Of a DNA stretch of 64,000 bases, positions 17,292 through 26,414 are shown piece by piece. Positions within the stretch are counted from its first letter, which is position 1, and every line of letters starts with the position of its first letter. The translations under genes and the position numbers were made by a program. Source of the DNA: Rhodocyclaceae bacterium (GTDB lineage: Bacteria; Pseudomonadota; Gammaproteobacteria; Burkholderiales; CAIKXV01); assembly GCA_020248265.1 (NCBI GenBank), contig JADCHX010000011.1:124001-188000 (forward strand), written 5' to 3'. The notes below the pieces were generated by a model that was not told the DNA's origin, searched no databases, and saw only the letters and a list, made by a program, of their open reading frames with translations.

Positions 17292-18272
17292 TCAATCCGG
17301 GTTGACCCCGGCATTCTTGAGCAGCGCACCCCAGCGCACATGTTCCTCTGCCATGAAGCGGCGCAGGTCCGCAGGGGACAGCGTGCGCACGATGCCGCCG
17401 ACCTCCTCGAGCCGCTGCCGGAACTTCGGTTGCATGAGGATCCGGTTGATCTCGGTGTTGAGCTGCCCGACGATCGCGGCCGGCGTGCCCTTCGGTGCGA
17501 GGTAGACGTACCAGGCGGTCAGTTCGTTGTCCATCACGCCCTGCTCGATCCAGGTAGGGACGTTGGGCAGGGCCTTGATCCGCGCCGCGCTGGTGACGGC
17601 GAGCGGCACCAGGTCGCCGGCCTGGATGCGCGGCAGCATCGACTGCGGCAGGTCGACCATCAGCTGGACGTCGCCGCGCCGCAGGGCCATGAAGGTGTCG
17701 GCCGACCCGGTGAAGCCGATCAGGTTGAACTCTATCTTGTTGCGGCCGGTGAGTGCGGCCACCGTCAGGTGCGACGAGGCGCCGAAGCCCTGGCGCGAGG
17801 CGATGATCTTCCCCGGATGGGCGCGGGCCTGTTCGACCACGTCCTTCAGAGACTTGAACGGCTGGCTGGAGGTGGTCGCCCACAGCAGCGGCTGCAGCAC
17901 CTGGGTGGCGATCGGTTCGAAGTCCTGGGCGCCGTTGTAGCGCGCATCTTTCTGCAGGTGCGGGTTGACCGCCATCGTGGTCATGGTCGCGAACAGCAGG
18001 GTGTGGCCGTCCGGGGTCGCCCGGCGCACCGATTCCACCGCGATCGATCCGTTGGCGCCGGTGCGGTTCACCACCACCACGCTCTGGCCGAGGGCCTGCC
18101 GCAGTTCTTCTGCCATCTGGCGCGCCAGGATGTCGGGCGTGCCACCGGCTGCGTTGCCATTGACGATCATCAGCGGCCGCGCGGGGAAGGCCTGTGCGGA
18201 TACGCTGCCGGCGGACCATGCGCTGGCGAGAAGGCAGCCGGCCAGTGCTGCGGTGGTCAGGATGCGGGACAT
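17292..18272 (-). CDS. Bug/TctC family periplasmic solute-binding protein
   Basis: The protein has 326 aa, with a signal peptide ending near SAGSVSAQAF and then ARPLMIVNGNAAGGTPDILARQMAEEL, VVVVNRTGANGSIAVE and LVPLAVTSAARIKALPNVPT. The ligand region VNGNAAGGTPD differs from the more usual PFAPGGG of the other three copies, suggesting a different ligand. I chose the ATG at 18272, with GAGAGGAGGAG just upstream; the open frame extends further to 18329 without support. The LysR gene lies directly upstream on the same strand. Confidence 0.92.
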   Translation of the reverse strand: MSRILTTAALAGCLLASAWSAGSVSAQAFPARPLMIVNGNAAGGTPDILARQMAEELRQALGQSVVVVNRTGANGSIAVESVRRATPDGHTLLFATMTTMAVNPHLQKDARYNGAQDFEPIATQVLQPLLWATTSSQPFKSLKDVVEQARAHPGKIIASRQGFGASSHLTVAALTGRNKIEFNLIGFTGSADTFMALRRGDVQLMVDLPQSMLPRIQAGDLVPLAVTSAARIKALPNVPTWIEQGVMDNELTAWYVYLAPKGTPAAIVGQLNTEINRILMQPKFRQRLEEVGGIVRTLSPADLRRFMAEEHVRWGALLKNAGVNPD

Positions 18273-18333
18273 CGGTTGCTCCTCCTCTCGGGTTCTCCGG
18301 CGGCATGCCGCCGCCGCGAGGCCGGTCACGCGT

Positions 18334-19206
18334 TCAGACGCGCGTGATCTCGACCAGGAAATCGATCATGACACGGACCTTGCGCGGCACGAAGCGCGTC
18401 GGCGGATACACCACCGACATCGATCGTCCCGGCACTCGATGCTTCTTGAGGCATTCCACTAGCGTCCCGGCCGTGAGGTCTTGCCGGAACAGCCACCAGT
18501 TCGACTGCGCGATGCCCAGCCCGGACAGCGTCGCCTCGCGCAGCGCATCGCCGCTACGCACCACCAGGTTGCCCTTGACCGCAACCTCGATGGTGCGCCC
18601 GCCTTCGCGGAACTGCCACAGCGCCGTGCGGCTCACCAGGCAGTTGTGAGACATCACCTCGTCGATCTGCTGCGGCATGCCGTGGCGCCGGAAGTATTCC
18701 GGCGTCGCGCAGCACACCCGCGGGCCGCGCGTGAGCAGCCGGCTGGCGAAGCGCGAATCCTTCAGTTCGCCGACCACGACCGCGAGGTTGATGCCTGAAT
18801 CGATCAGGTCGGCATGCCTGTCGCCGAGCGTCACGTCGAGTTCGATGTCCGGGTAGCGCGCATTGAATTCGTGCAGCCTGGGCATCAGGTTCACCCGGGC
18901 GAAGAACGCCGGGCACAGCAGGTTGACCTTGCCCCTGGGCTGCTCCTGCGACTGGCGCAGCGCGTTCTCGACGCCCTCGAGTTCGCCGAACACCTTGCGG
19001 CAGCTCGCGTAGTACTCGCGGCCGAACTCGGTGATGTTGACCCGGCGCGTGGTGCGGGCGAGCAGTTGCGTGCCCAGTTCAGACTCCAGGCGGCCGACGT
19101 TCTTGGTGACCGCCGACACCGACAGGCCCATCCGCCTGGCTGCGCCGGTGAATCCGCCGCATTCGACCACGCTGACGAAGGCCTGCATGCCGAGCAGCTT
19201 GTTCAT
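18334..19206 (-). CDS. LysR family transcriptional regulator
   Basis: The protein has 290 aa. The N-terminal winged helix-turn-helix (residues 1-60) reads MQAFVSVVECGGFTGAARRMGLSVSAVTKNVGRLE. The effector domain follows from about residue 90 (VNLLCPAFFARVNLMPRLHEFNARYPDIELDVTL). The sequence resembles the CrgA-like branch of LysR proteins. It sits in the middle of the minus-strand catabolic run, between hydrolase and Bug genes, so those are its likely targets. No clear T-N11-A box could be assigned. Confidence 0.92.
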   Translation of the reverse strand: MNKLLGMQAFVSVVECGGFTGAARRMGLSVSAVTKNVGRLESELGTQLLARTTRRVNITEFGREYYASCRKVFGELEGVENALRQSQEQPRGKVNLLCPAFFARVNLMPRLHEFNARYPDIELDVTLGDRHADLIDSGINLAVVVGELKDSRFASRLLTRGPRVCCATPEYFRRHGMPQQIDEVMSHNCLVSRTALWQFREGGRTIEVAVKGNLVVRSGDALREATLSGLGIAQSNWWLFRQDLTAGTLVECLKKHRVPGRSMSVVYPPTRFVPRKVRVMIDFLVEITRV

Positions 19207-19272
19207 CGCGCCGCCGCCGATCGCAGTTGCATCAGCGTTCCGGGCAGTCTGCCGGGCGGCGCGACGCGCCGA

Positions 19273-20073
19273 TCAGCGCGAAGCTGCGCCGCAGAAGCGC
19301 GCAAGCGTGGCGGCGAACGCGTCCGGCTCGTCGAGCATCGGGAAATGCCCGGAGTCCGGCAGCACTTCGATCGGCATTGCCGGTGCCGCCGCCGCCGCCC
19401 GGTCGCGCATTGCGATGGTCGGCCCCTTCGCACCGTACAGGACCATCGCCGGCCGGGTGATCGCGGCCAGCCCGGCCTTGGCATCGAAGCCGCGCATCGC
19501 CCACATCACGTCGATCATCAGCTTGCCACCGGCCTTGTTGCGGTCGATGTTCCAGCGCGCGAGCAGGGCGTCGTCGACGCGCGCGACCCGGTTGCGCACC
19601 TCGTCGATGCCCTGGGTCGGAATGCAGAAGTTCGCTTCGGTATGCGCCCAGCGCGCGCCCCACTCGTCGAACGTCCGGAATGGCGTCTCGACGATCACCG
19701 CCGACAGGGTGCGCGCGGCATGGCCAGTGGCGAATCCGATGGTGATCGTGCCGCCGCAGGAGCAGCCGGAAACATGCGCAGCCGGGATGCACAGGCTGTC
19801 CATGAAGGCCGCCAGCGCCGCGCAGTAGTCGGCGATCGAGTAGTGTCGCGTGACCGGGTCGGAATCGCCGTGCCCCGGCATGTCCCAGGCGATCACGCGG
19901 AACTGGCGCGCAAGCGCCGGCATCACGCCGGCATACTGGTGGGCGGATCCGCCGTTGGTATGGATCAGCACCAGCGGCGTGCCGCTGCCGGCCTCGAGGT
20001 AATGCATGCGGCCGTGGCCATTGGTCTGGACGAAGCCTTCCCGGAAGGCTGGCGTGCCGGCGTGGCTGCTCAT
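19273..20073 (-). CDS. alpha/beta hydrolase
   Basis: The protein has 266 aa with the alpha/beta-hydrolase fold. The oxyanion region is PLVLIHTNGGSAHQY, followed by VIAWDMPGHGDSDP, the nucleophile elbow SGCSCGGTIT (Ser in GCSCG) and the late catalytic His in DSGHFPMLDEPDAF. The Cys residues around the nucleophile are unusual. It may cleave an ester or lactone, or a C-C bond of a ring-fission product. It lies between the LysR gene and the flavin-dependent oxidoreductase, both on the same strand with short gaps. Confidence 0.88.
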   Translation of the reverse strand: MSSHAGTPAFREGFVQTNGHGRMHYLEAGSGTPLVLIHTNGGSAHQYAGVMPALARQFRVIAWDMPGHGDSDPVTRHYSIADYCAALAAFMDSLCIPAAHVSGCSCGGTITIGFATGHAARTLSAVIVETPFRTFDEWGARWAHTEANFCIPTQGIDEVRNRVARVDDALLARWNIDRNKAGGKLMIDVMWAMRGFDAKAGLAAITRPAMVLYGAKGPTIAMRDRAAAAAPAMPIEVLPDSGHFPMLDEPDAFAATLARFCGAASR

Positions 20074-20096
20074 CGATGCTCCTCGTTCGGTGCGGG

Positions 20097-21119
20097 TCAG
20101 GCGGCTTCGAGCGCGGCTGCCGGTGCACGGCTGCGCACATGCGGCATGATCTTCTCGGAGAAGGTCACCAGCGACTCGCGGCTGGCCGTCGCATTGGTCA
20201 GCAGTACGTACTCGACGCCCCCGTCGGCAAGCTTCTGCAGTCGCTCGCCGATCTCCTCGGGGGTGCCGATCAGCGCCGCGTCGTCGCTGGCGATGCCGCC
20301 CTCGGCGAAGGTCGCAGGTTCCAGGTTGAGCGGCTTCTTCGCCAGTTCGCCGATCTTCTTCAGCGTATCGATGCGGCGGGCATAGGCTTGCCGGCGCTCG
20401 GCTTCACTGTTGACGATATGCAGCGCGCGGGTGACGCCGCAGCGCGTGGCGTCAGGGACGATGCCGGCCGCAGCCTGTGCCTTCAGGAACACCTGCACGC
20501 GCTCGATGGTGTCGTCGACCGAGCCGATCTGGTCGAGCAGCACGTTGCAGCCCTGCCCGGCGACGTAGGCGATGCCCTCGGGCCGGCCGGCCGCCATCCA
20601 GACCGGTGGATGCGGCTGCTGTGTTGGTGCCGGTTCGACGACGATGTTCTCGAAGTTCCAGTACTTGCCGTGGTGCGAAAAGCGCTCGCGGCTCGACAGC
20701 GATTTCAGCAGCAACTCGAAGCACTCGTTGTAGCGCTCCTGCGCCTCGGACATCGGGATGCAGAACGCCTGGAACTCGTCCTTGCGGTAGCCGCGGCCGA
20801 CCCCCATGTCGAACCTCCCTTCGCACAGCACGTCGAGGGTTGCGATCTGTTCGGCCAGCAGCACCGGGTTGTGCCACGGCAGCACGACCACCGCGGTGCC
20901 AAGGCGGATGCGGCTGGTCTTCGCCGCGATGTACGACAGCAGGTTGAGCGACGCCGACAGTTGCCCCACGCCGGTGAAATGGTGCTCGACCAGGAATGCG
21001 CTCTCGAAGCCGAGTTCCTCGGCATCGCAGATGTAGCGGATGAAATCGCGATAGCCGTAGCTGTCGCCCAGGGGATTGGCGCCCCCCACCTTGCCGCCGC
21101 CGAACAGCCCGAACTTCAT
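20097..21119 (-). CDS. luciferase-like (LLM class) flavin-dependent monooxygenase
   Basis: The protein has 340 aa. The bacterial luciferase-like TIM barrel is shown by MKFGLFGGG, ESAFLVEHHFTGVGQ, TSRIRLGTAVVVLPWHNPVLLAEQ, the LCEGRFDMGVGRGY loop and VWMAAGRPEG. Such enzymes use FMNH2 (or F420) to oxygenate substrates such as ketones, sulfonates or aminocarboxylates. I chose the ATG at 21119 because GGAGGAGAGGTC directly precedes it. On this strand a TAGAAT -10-like element lies at 21234-21229. Together with the hydrolase 23 bases downstream it could form an oxidation-hydrolysis pair. Confidence 0.9.
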   Translation of the reverse strand: MKFGLFGGGKVGGANPLGDSYGYRDFIRYICDAEELGFESAFLVEHHFTGVGQLSASLNLLSYIAAKTSRIRLGTAVVVLPWHNPVLLAEQIATLDVLCEGRFDMGVGRGYRKDEFQAFCIPMSEAQERYNECFELLLKSLSSRERFSHHGKYWNFENIVVEPAPTQQPHPPVWMAAGRPEGIAYVAGQGCNVLLDQIGSVDDTIERVQVFLKAQAAAGIVPDATRCGVTRALHIVNSEAERRQAYARRIDTLKKIGELAKKPLNLEPATFAEGGIASDDAALIGTPEEIGERLQKLADGGVEYVLLTNATASRESLVTFSEKIMPHVRSRAPAAALEAA

Positions 21120-21310
21120 GACCTCTCCTCCTGGTTGCATGCCGCCGATCGATGCACGGGCCATGCCGGTTCCGGGTTCGATCGAGCGCGTGCGGCCAGT
21201 GCCGGCATCGGTTCCCGATCAGGCCTGCATTCTAGGCATGCAACCGACGGGAAGGAAGCTGCGATCCAGCCAATGAGTATTTCCATCCGGTCAATAATGC
21301 ACCGGGCTGC

Positions 21311-22708
21311 TCAGGCCATCGTGCCGACCGCAGCCACCGGGAACACCGGCATTTCCGTAAGGGCCACCACTTCTTCGACCGTAAAGCCGGGCGCAGTCTC
21401 CAGCAGTTCGAAGCGGCTGTCGCCGTCGTTCCAGCGCAGCAGGGCGAGGTCGGTGACCACCCAGTCGACGCAGCGCTGGCCGGTGAGCGGAAAGCGGCAC
21501 TGCTTCTTCAGTTTCGGCCGCTCCTTGCTGTCGCAGTGTTCCATCACGATGATCAGTTCGCTGCCGCCGGAGATCAGGTCCATAGCGCCGCCGATGCCGC
21601 CCAGGCGCGCATTCTCGGTGCTCCAGTTGGCGACGCTGCCGGTCGAGTCGACTTCGTAGGCGCCCAGGATTACGGTGTCGATGCGCCCGCTGCGCGCCAT
21701 CTCGAAGGAGGTGACCGAATCGAAGAACGATGCGCCCGGCACCAGTTCGACATACTGGCCGCTGGCGTTGTACATGTCGGGGTCGACCCGGTCGCCCGAC
21801 ACCATGCGGCCGTAGCCGAGCACGCCGTTCTCCGCGTGCAGCACGACATCGCGCCCTTCGAGGTAGTTCGAGACCATCGTCGGGATGCCCACGCCCAGGT
21901 TGACGTAGCTGCCTTCGCGCACCAGCCGGGCCGCACGCTTCGCGATGCCGGCGCGGGTCAGGGCCGGCTTGCCGTTGTACAGGCGGGGCTGGTCTGCAGG
22001 GCGCTTCTTCGATTGCGGTGTCTGTTTCGCATCGAACGGGTTGGTGCTCTTCACCACGCGGGCAATGAAGATCCCGGGAAGGTTGATGAGCTCTGGCGGG
22101 ATGTCGCCCACCTCGACGATCTCGTCGACTTCGACGATCGCGATACGTGCGGCCTTGGCGAAGGCCGGATTCAGGTTCTGGCTGCCGCCGCGGAATTGCA
22201 CGTTGCCTGCGCGGTCGGCGCGCCAGGCGCGCAGCAGCGCGTAGTCGACCTTGATGGCGGTTTCGAGCACATAGGTGCGGCCGTCGATCACGCGCGACTC
22301 CTTGCCCTGCGCGATGTCGGTGCCGACGCAGGCGGCCGAAAAGAAGGCCGGGATATCGGCGCCACCGGCGCGGCAGCGCTCGACCAGCGTGCCCTGGGGA
22401 ACCAGCTCGACCTCCATCTGCCCGGCGCGGATCTGCTCTTCGGATGCAGCGGGCATGCCCGGGCGCACGGTGAAGGCTGCGATCAGCTTCCGGACCTGGC
22501 CGTTCTCGGCGAGGATCTGTCCGCGCAGTTCACCGGCTGCGCCCATCGAGTTGCATACGACGCAGAGATCCCTGGTGCCCTTGTCGCGCAGCGCCGTGAT
22601 CAGGCTGAGTGCGAACCGGTGGCCGACGCTGAAGCCGCCGATGGCAACCGTGGCGCCGTCGGTAATGTCTGCAAGCGCCTCTTGTGGCGACGCGACCACC
22701 TTGTCCAT
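21311..22708 (-). CDS. fused alpha/beta 3-oxoacid CoA-transferase (family I)
   Basis: The protein has 465 aa and combines both class I CoA-transferase subunits. The alpha part (about 1-235) has IGGFSVGHRFALSLI, NSMGAAG and PQGTLVERCRAGGADIPAFF. The beta part (about 265-465) has YVNLGVGIPTMVSNYL and the catalytic Glu in HAENGVLGYG. The enzyme moves CoA between an acyl-CoA and a free 3-oxo or other organic acid through a glutamyl-CoA intermediate. A fused form is familiar from mammalian SCOT and some bacterial families. I chose the ATG at 22708, preceded by GGGGGAGAGTCG. Substrates are unknown. Confidence 0.9.
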   Translation of the reverse strand: MDKVVASPQEALADITDGATVAIGGFSVGHRFALSLITALRDKGTRDLCVVCNSMGAAGELRGQILAENGQVRKLIAAFTVRPGMPAASEEQIRAGQMEVELVPQGTLVERCRAGGADIPAFFSAACVGTDIAQGKESRVIDGRTYVLETAIKVDYALLRAWRADRAGNVQFRGGSQNLNPAFAKAARIAIVEVDEIVEVGDIPPELINLPGIFIARVVKSTNPFDAKQTPQSKKRPADQPRLYNGKPALTRAGIAKRAARLVREGSYVNLGVGIPTMVSNYLEGRDVVLHAENGVLGYGRMVSGDRVDPDMYNASGQYVELVPGASFFDSVTSFEMARSGRIDTVILGAYEVDSTGSVANWSTENARLGGIGGAMDLISGGSELIIVMEHCDSKERPKLKKQCRFPLTGQRCVDWVVTDLALLRWNDGDSRFELLETAPGFTVEEVVALTEMPVFPVAAVGTMA

Positions 22709-22813
22709 CGACTCTCCCCCAGCCTGCCGCGTTGTTGTCGTTGGCGGATGGTAAACCCGGGGGGCGATGATTCCAACTCGTGCTCGCGCGCACGGCATCC
22801 AGCCCCGAGGGGG

Positions 22814-23989
22814 TCAGACCGTGAGCAGCTTATCCACGGCGGCGTCGAGCGTGTCCTCGCGCTTGGCGAAGCAGAAACGGATCACCCGGTTGTCGTAACC
22901 CTCGCGATAGAACGCCGATACCGGGATGGCCGCAACGCCGTGGCGCTCGATCAGCCACCGCGCGAAGACGTCCTCCGGTTCGTCGCTGATCGAGGAATAG
23001 TCCGCCAGCACGAAGTAGGTGCCCTGGGAAGGCAGCAACCGGAACCGGGAGCCGGACAGCGCCGCGCAGAAACGGTCGCGCTTGCGCTGGTAGAACGCCG
23101 GCAGGTCGAGGTACGGTGTCGGGTCGTCGAGGTAGGACGCAAGCGCATGCTGCATCGGCGTCGATACCGCGAACACCATGAACTGGTGCACCTTGCGGAT
23201 CATGGCGCTCAACGCGGCCGGCGCGCATGCGTAGCCGACCTTCCAGCCGGTGGCATGGAAGGTCTTGCCGAAGCTGGACACGAGCACGCCGCGCGAGGCG
23301 AGCAGCGGGGAACGTGCGATGCCCTGGTGCGAGCGGCCGTCGAACAGGATGTGCTCGTAGACCTCGTCGGACAGCACGGTGATGCCGCTGTGCTCGACGA
23401 TGGCTTCGAGGGACGCGATGTCGGCCGCGTCCAGTACCTGGCCAGTGGGGTTGTGCGGAAAGTTGACGATAAGCAGCCGTGTGCGCGGGGTGATCGCCGC
23501 GCGCACACGGTCCCAGTCGACCGCGTAGTTGCGCGCAGCGTCGAGCGGCACGCGCACCGCGCTCGCCCCTGCGAGGTCGATCGAGGGCTGGTACGAGTCG
23601 TAGCATGGTTCGAGCACGATCACTTCGTCGCCCGGGCCGGACAGGGCGACGATCGCGGCCATTAGCGCCTGGGTCGCCCCGGCAGTGACCGTGATTTCCT
23701 GGTCCGCGTCGTAGCGGTGCCCGTACAGCGCCGCCGTTTTCGATGCGATCCGCTCGCGCAGCGGCAGTACCCCCGGCATCGGCGCGTACTGGTTGTGCCC
23801 GGCACGCATGGCCTCCACCACCGCCAGGTGCAGCGCCGGGTCGCAGTCGAAGTCGGGAAATCCCTGGCCGAGGTTGATCGCACCGTGCCGTGCGGCCAGC
23901 GCCGACATCACGGAGAAGATCGTGGTGCCCACCCAGGGCAGCCGGTCGATCGGCGCCTGCACTGCCGGCATGTCCGACCGTTCGTTCAT
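22814..23989 (-). CDS. PLP-dependent class I aminotransferase (methionine aminotransferase/KAT-like)
   Basis: The protein has 391 aa with the fold-type I signature. It shows INLGQGFPDFDCDP, NQYAPMPGVLPLRERIA, TVTAGATQALMAAI, FPHNPTGQVL, the PLP lysine in SSFGKTFHATGWKVGY and the carboxylate-binding Arg in RFCFAKRE. It resembles the YbdL/KAT group, which acts on methionine, kynurenine and aromatic amino acids with 2-oxoacids. I chose the ATG at 23989. It heads a sub-run of genes after a 220-base gap in which I see no gene or clear promoter. Confidence 0.88.
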   Translation of the reverse strand: MNERSDMPAVQAPIDRLPWVGTTIFSVMSALAARHGAINLGQGFPDFDCDPALHLAVVEAMRAGHNQYAPMPGVLPLRERIASKTAALYGHRYDADQEITVTAGATQALMAAIVALSGPGDEVIVLEPCYDSYQPSIDLAGASAVRVPLDAARNYAVDWDRVRAAITPRTRLLIVNFPHNPTGQVLDAADIASLEAIVEHSGITVLSDEVYEHILFDGRSHQGIARSPLLASRGVLVSSFGKTFHATGWKVGYACAPAALSAMIRKVHQFMVFAVSTPMQHALASYLDDPTPYLDLPAFYQRKRDRFCAALSGSRFRLLPSQGTYFVLADYSSISDEPEDVFARWLIERHGVAAIPVSAFYREGYDNRVIRFCFAKREDTLDAAVDKLLTV

Positions 23990-24212
23990 CGGTCGCCCTG
24001 CATCCCGCCGGTCTCCGACCGGGCCGGGCACGCGTGCAGCGGCAGCCGGATGGGTCTGTTCCGGGCCGCTTGCTGCGCGCCTGCAGTCGTGTCTTCGATC
24101 ATGGTGGGTCCGCACTCCGCTGCTGCTTGCGGCGCGGATCGTACTCCAACTCGCCCAGGGCGTCGGCCGGGAAACACCTGCGCGCAGCCATCCATGGCGA
24201 CACCCGCCGGCT

Positions 24213-25193
24213 TCAGTACACTCGATGCAGCGCCGTCTCGCCGGCCAGCGCGCGCATCGCGTTCTCGAGCGCGACCTTGAACAGCGTTGCCGATGCCTGG
24301 CGACTCACGCCAGCGATGTGCGGCGTGAGCAGCAGCCGTGACGCGCCTTCGCCATCCAGGGACAGCAGAGGGTTGTCCTGCGGCAGCGGTTCGGTCGAGT
24401 AGACATCGACGGCGGCACCGAACAGCCGGCCTTCGGTCAGGGCTGTCGCCAGCGCCGCCTCATCGACGATGCCGCCACGCGAAGCGTTGAGCAGCACTGC
24501 CGAGGGCTTCATCAGCGCGAGCTGTGGTGCGCCGAGCAGGTTGGTCGTCTGCGGCAGCAGAGGCACGTGCAGGGATACCACATCGCTGCCCGACAACAGT
24601 GCCTCGAGCGTCATCGACGTCGCGCCGAGTTGCGCCACCGCAGCCGGATCGCGTGGCGCGGGATCGAAGAACGCGATCCGCGAACCGAACGCTGCGAATG
24701 CCCTTGCCACGGCGATGCCGATCGTGCCCATGCCGACGATGCCGACCTGCATGCCGTCGAGGCCGGAGAGGTTGTCCGCGACCATCCGGTTGCGGAACGG
24801 TACGTAGTTGCCCCTCTTCACTTCGGCATCGGCCCAGCTGAAGCGGCGCAGCAGCGCGAGGGCATGGCCGACCGCATACTCCGCGAGCGCGCCGTTGCTG
24901 CCGCCGGGCACGTTGCAGACCGGGATGCCCAGGCGCGTCAGCGTCGGCTGGTCGAGCCGGTCGACGCCGGCGCCGGTGATCTGCACCAGCTTCAGCGCCT
25001 TCGCCGTTTCGAACAGCGCGGGTGCGAGCTTCGGCCCGACGGCCGGGATCACCAGCACGCGCGCTTCCGTCATCAGCTCGGGCACGTCGGCCGCATCGGG
25101 CGCGCGGAAGGCGATCGACGGGCCGGCGGGAATGGCGACTCCGACCCGGGTGAAGTCGGACTCGGGGCGAAGGCACAGGATGTCGATGGGCAT
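24213..25193 (-). CDS. D-isomer specific 2-hydroxyacid dehydrogenase
   Basis: The protein has 326 aa. The NAD-binding motif GIVGMGTIGIAVARAFAAFG (about residues 145-165) with FFDPAP at the end of beta2 suggests NAD+ preference. The catalytic triad is visible as Arg in NASRGGIVDE, Glu in DVYSTEPLP and His in LTPHIAG. It interconverts a 2-oxoacid and a D-2-hydroxyacid. I chose the ATG at 25193 (MPIDILCLRP), though the ribosome site is weak. It is followed upstream by the cupin, creatininase and Gfo/Idh genes, all close together, so it is probably part of that operon. Confidence 0.9.
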   Translation of the reverse strand: MPIDILCLRPESDFTRVGVAIPAGPSIAFRAPDAADVPELMTEARVLVIPAVGPKLAPALFETAKALKLVQITGAGVDRLDQPTLTRLGIPVCNVPGGSNGALAEYAVGHALALLRRFSWADAEVKRGNYVPFRNRMVADNLSGLDGMQVGIVGMGTIGIAVARAFAAFGSRIAFFDPAPRDPAAVAQLGATSMTLEALLSGSDVVSLHVPLLPQTTNLLGAPQLALMKPSAVLLNASRGGIVDEAALATALTEGRLFGAAVDVYSTEPLPQDNPLLSLDGEGASRLLLTPHIAGVSRQASATLFKVALENAMRALAGETALHRVY

Positions 25194-25204
25194 CGGTTTT
25201 CTTT

Positions 25205-25573
25205 TCAGCCGTTGGAGGTACGGGCGGTGATGTCGCCGACCGGGAAGAAGCAGAGCAGCTTCAGCGTGGTGTCGCCGGTGTTGCGTGTCGCATGCCATTC
25301 GCCGGACGGCAGCACGATGGTGTCTCCGGCGGCGATCGGATAGCTGCCACTGTCGGCCTCGGTGCAGCCGTTGCCTTCGAGCACGTGGATCACTTCCTCG
25401 AAGCCGTCGTGCCGGTGCGGCTTGCGCGGACCGGCGCCCGGCTGGGCGACCGGGATCTCGACGTAGCGGAGGGTGACGTTGTCTGTGCCCATCGATTGCG
25501 AGGCGATCTCGATCGACTTGCGGCCGGGAAGCCCCATCGACTTCGCGCCGGCCTGGGTGAATACGCGTGCCAT
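25205..25573 (-). CDS. small cupin-domain protein
   Basis: The protein has 122 aa forming a single cupin barrel. The first metal-binding motif reads PHRHDGFEEVIHVLEGNG, with two His and a Glu. The second reads PSGEWHATRNTG and keeps the His. It may be an isomerase, dioxygenase or sensor for a small acid; the sequence does not say which. It lies 11 bases from the 2-hydroxyacid dehydrogenase and 18 bases from the creatininase-like gene, so it probably acts in the same pathway. Confidence 0.85.
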   Translation of the reverse strand: MARVFTQAGAKSMGLPGRKSIEIASQSMGTDNVTLRYVEIPVAQPGAGPRKPHRHDGFEEVIHVLEGNGCTEADSGSYPIAAGDTIVLPSGEWHATRNTGDTTLKLLCFFPVGDITARTSNG

Positions 25574-25591
25574 GTCAGGGGCCTCCTTCGC

Positions 25592-26395
25592 TCAGCTGGC
25601 CAGCTTGAGCTGCTTGATCTCGGCGGTGCCGCCCTGGGCCTCGGCCAGCATCCGGAACAGCTCGCTGGCTTCCTTGGCGATCGCGTCGGCGATGTCCGAC
25701 AGCATCTTCAGGCCCTTGTCGACGGTTGCATGCTCGGGCGCGCCGTACCAGCCGGTCGGGGCGATGGTCTTGATGTCGCGCAGCACGGGCTGGAACGCAT
25801 GTGTGCGGCGCAGCTTGTCCCACTTGCGGCCCTGCGAATGGTCGGAGGAATAGTCGATCCGGTCGAGGTGGACCAGGTCGGGGCGGTACGCGAGCACCGC
25901 CAGCGCCTCGATCTCGCCGCCATGGGTCAGCCCGCCGCAATCGTGGCCGTACAGCTCTGCTGCGACGTAGCAGGCCTGCACCACCACCACGTTCATGTGG
26001 TGCTCGCGGTGCAGCTTCTCGGAGGCCAGTGCTAGCGACGGGATGTTGCCTTCGTGCCAGTTGAGAATGAGCAGGTCGCGCGCACCGTGGCGGGCAGTCG
26101 ACTCGCAGGTCTCGACCACCACGCGCTGGTAGGTCTCCGGCGACAGCGTGATCGTGCCTTCGAACGGCATGTGCATCGGGGTCACGCCCAGCGGGCCGCC
26201 CGGCAGCACCAGGCCGTCCATGCGTTCGGCCACGGCATTGCCGATCACGTTCGATGCGTAGATGTCGGTGCCGGTGGGCAGGTGCGGGCCGTGCTGCTCG
26301 ACGCTGCCCGCCGGCAGGATCACCAGCGGGTTGTGCTTCAGCTGCGCGGCGATCTCGGGCTGGGTGAGGTCGATGAAGTATCGGGTCGGGAGCAT
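25592..26395 (-). CDS. creatininase family amidohydrolase
   Basis: The protein has 267 aa. The metal-binding pattern of the creatininase/MftE family is present: Glu33 and His35 in GSVEQHGPHLP, Asp44 in TGTDIY, NWHEGN around residue 125 and the Glu in LTHGGEIEAL. Members hydrolyse cyclic amides (creatinine), formamido-pyrimidines or peptide tails, so a hydrolytic ring-opening or deamidating step is likely but unproven. In this operon, without other creatine genes, creatinine itself is an unlikely substrate. Confidence 0.88.
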   Translation of the reverse strand: MLPTRYFIDLTQPEIAAQLKHNPLVILPAGSVEQHGPHLPTGTDIYASNVIGNAVAERMDGLVLPGGPLGVTPMHMPFEGTITLSPETYQRVVVETCESTARHGARDLLILNWHEGNIPSLALASEKLHREHHMNVVVVQACYVAAELYGHDCGGLTHGGEIEALAVLAYRPDLVHLDRIDYSSDHSQGRKWDKLRRTHAFQPVLRDIKTIAPTGWYGAPEHATVDKGLKMLSDIADAIAKEASELFRMLAEAQGGTAEIKQLKLAS

Positions 26396-26414
26396 GTCTG
26401 TGTCCTTTTTCGGG

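Noticed and set aside
22810-22820. GGGGTCAGACC as another copy of the 13979-14029 repeat
   Set aside because: It spans the stop codon of the aminotransferase gene, is a single unit and has no inverted partner; chance is likely.
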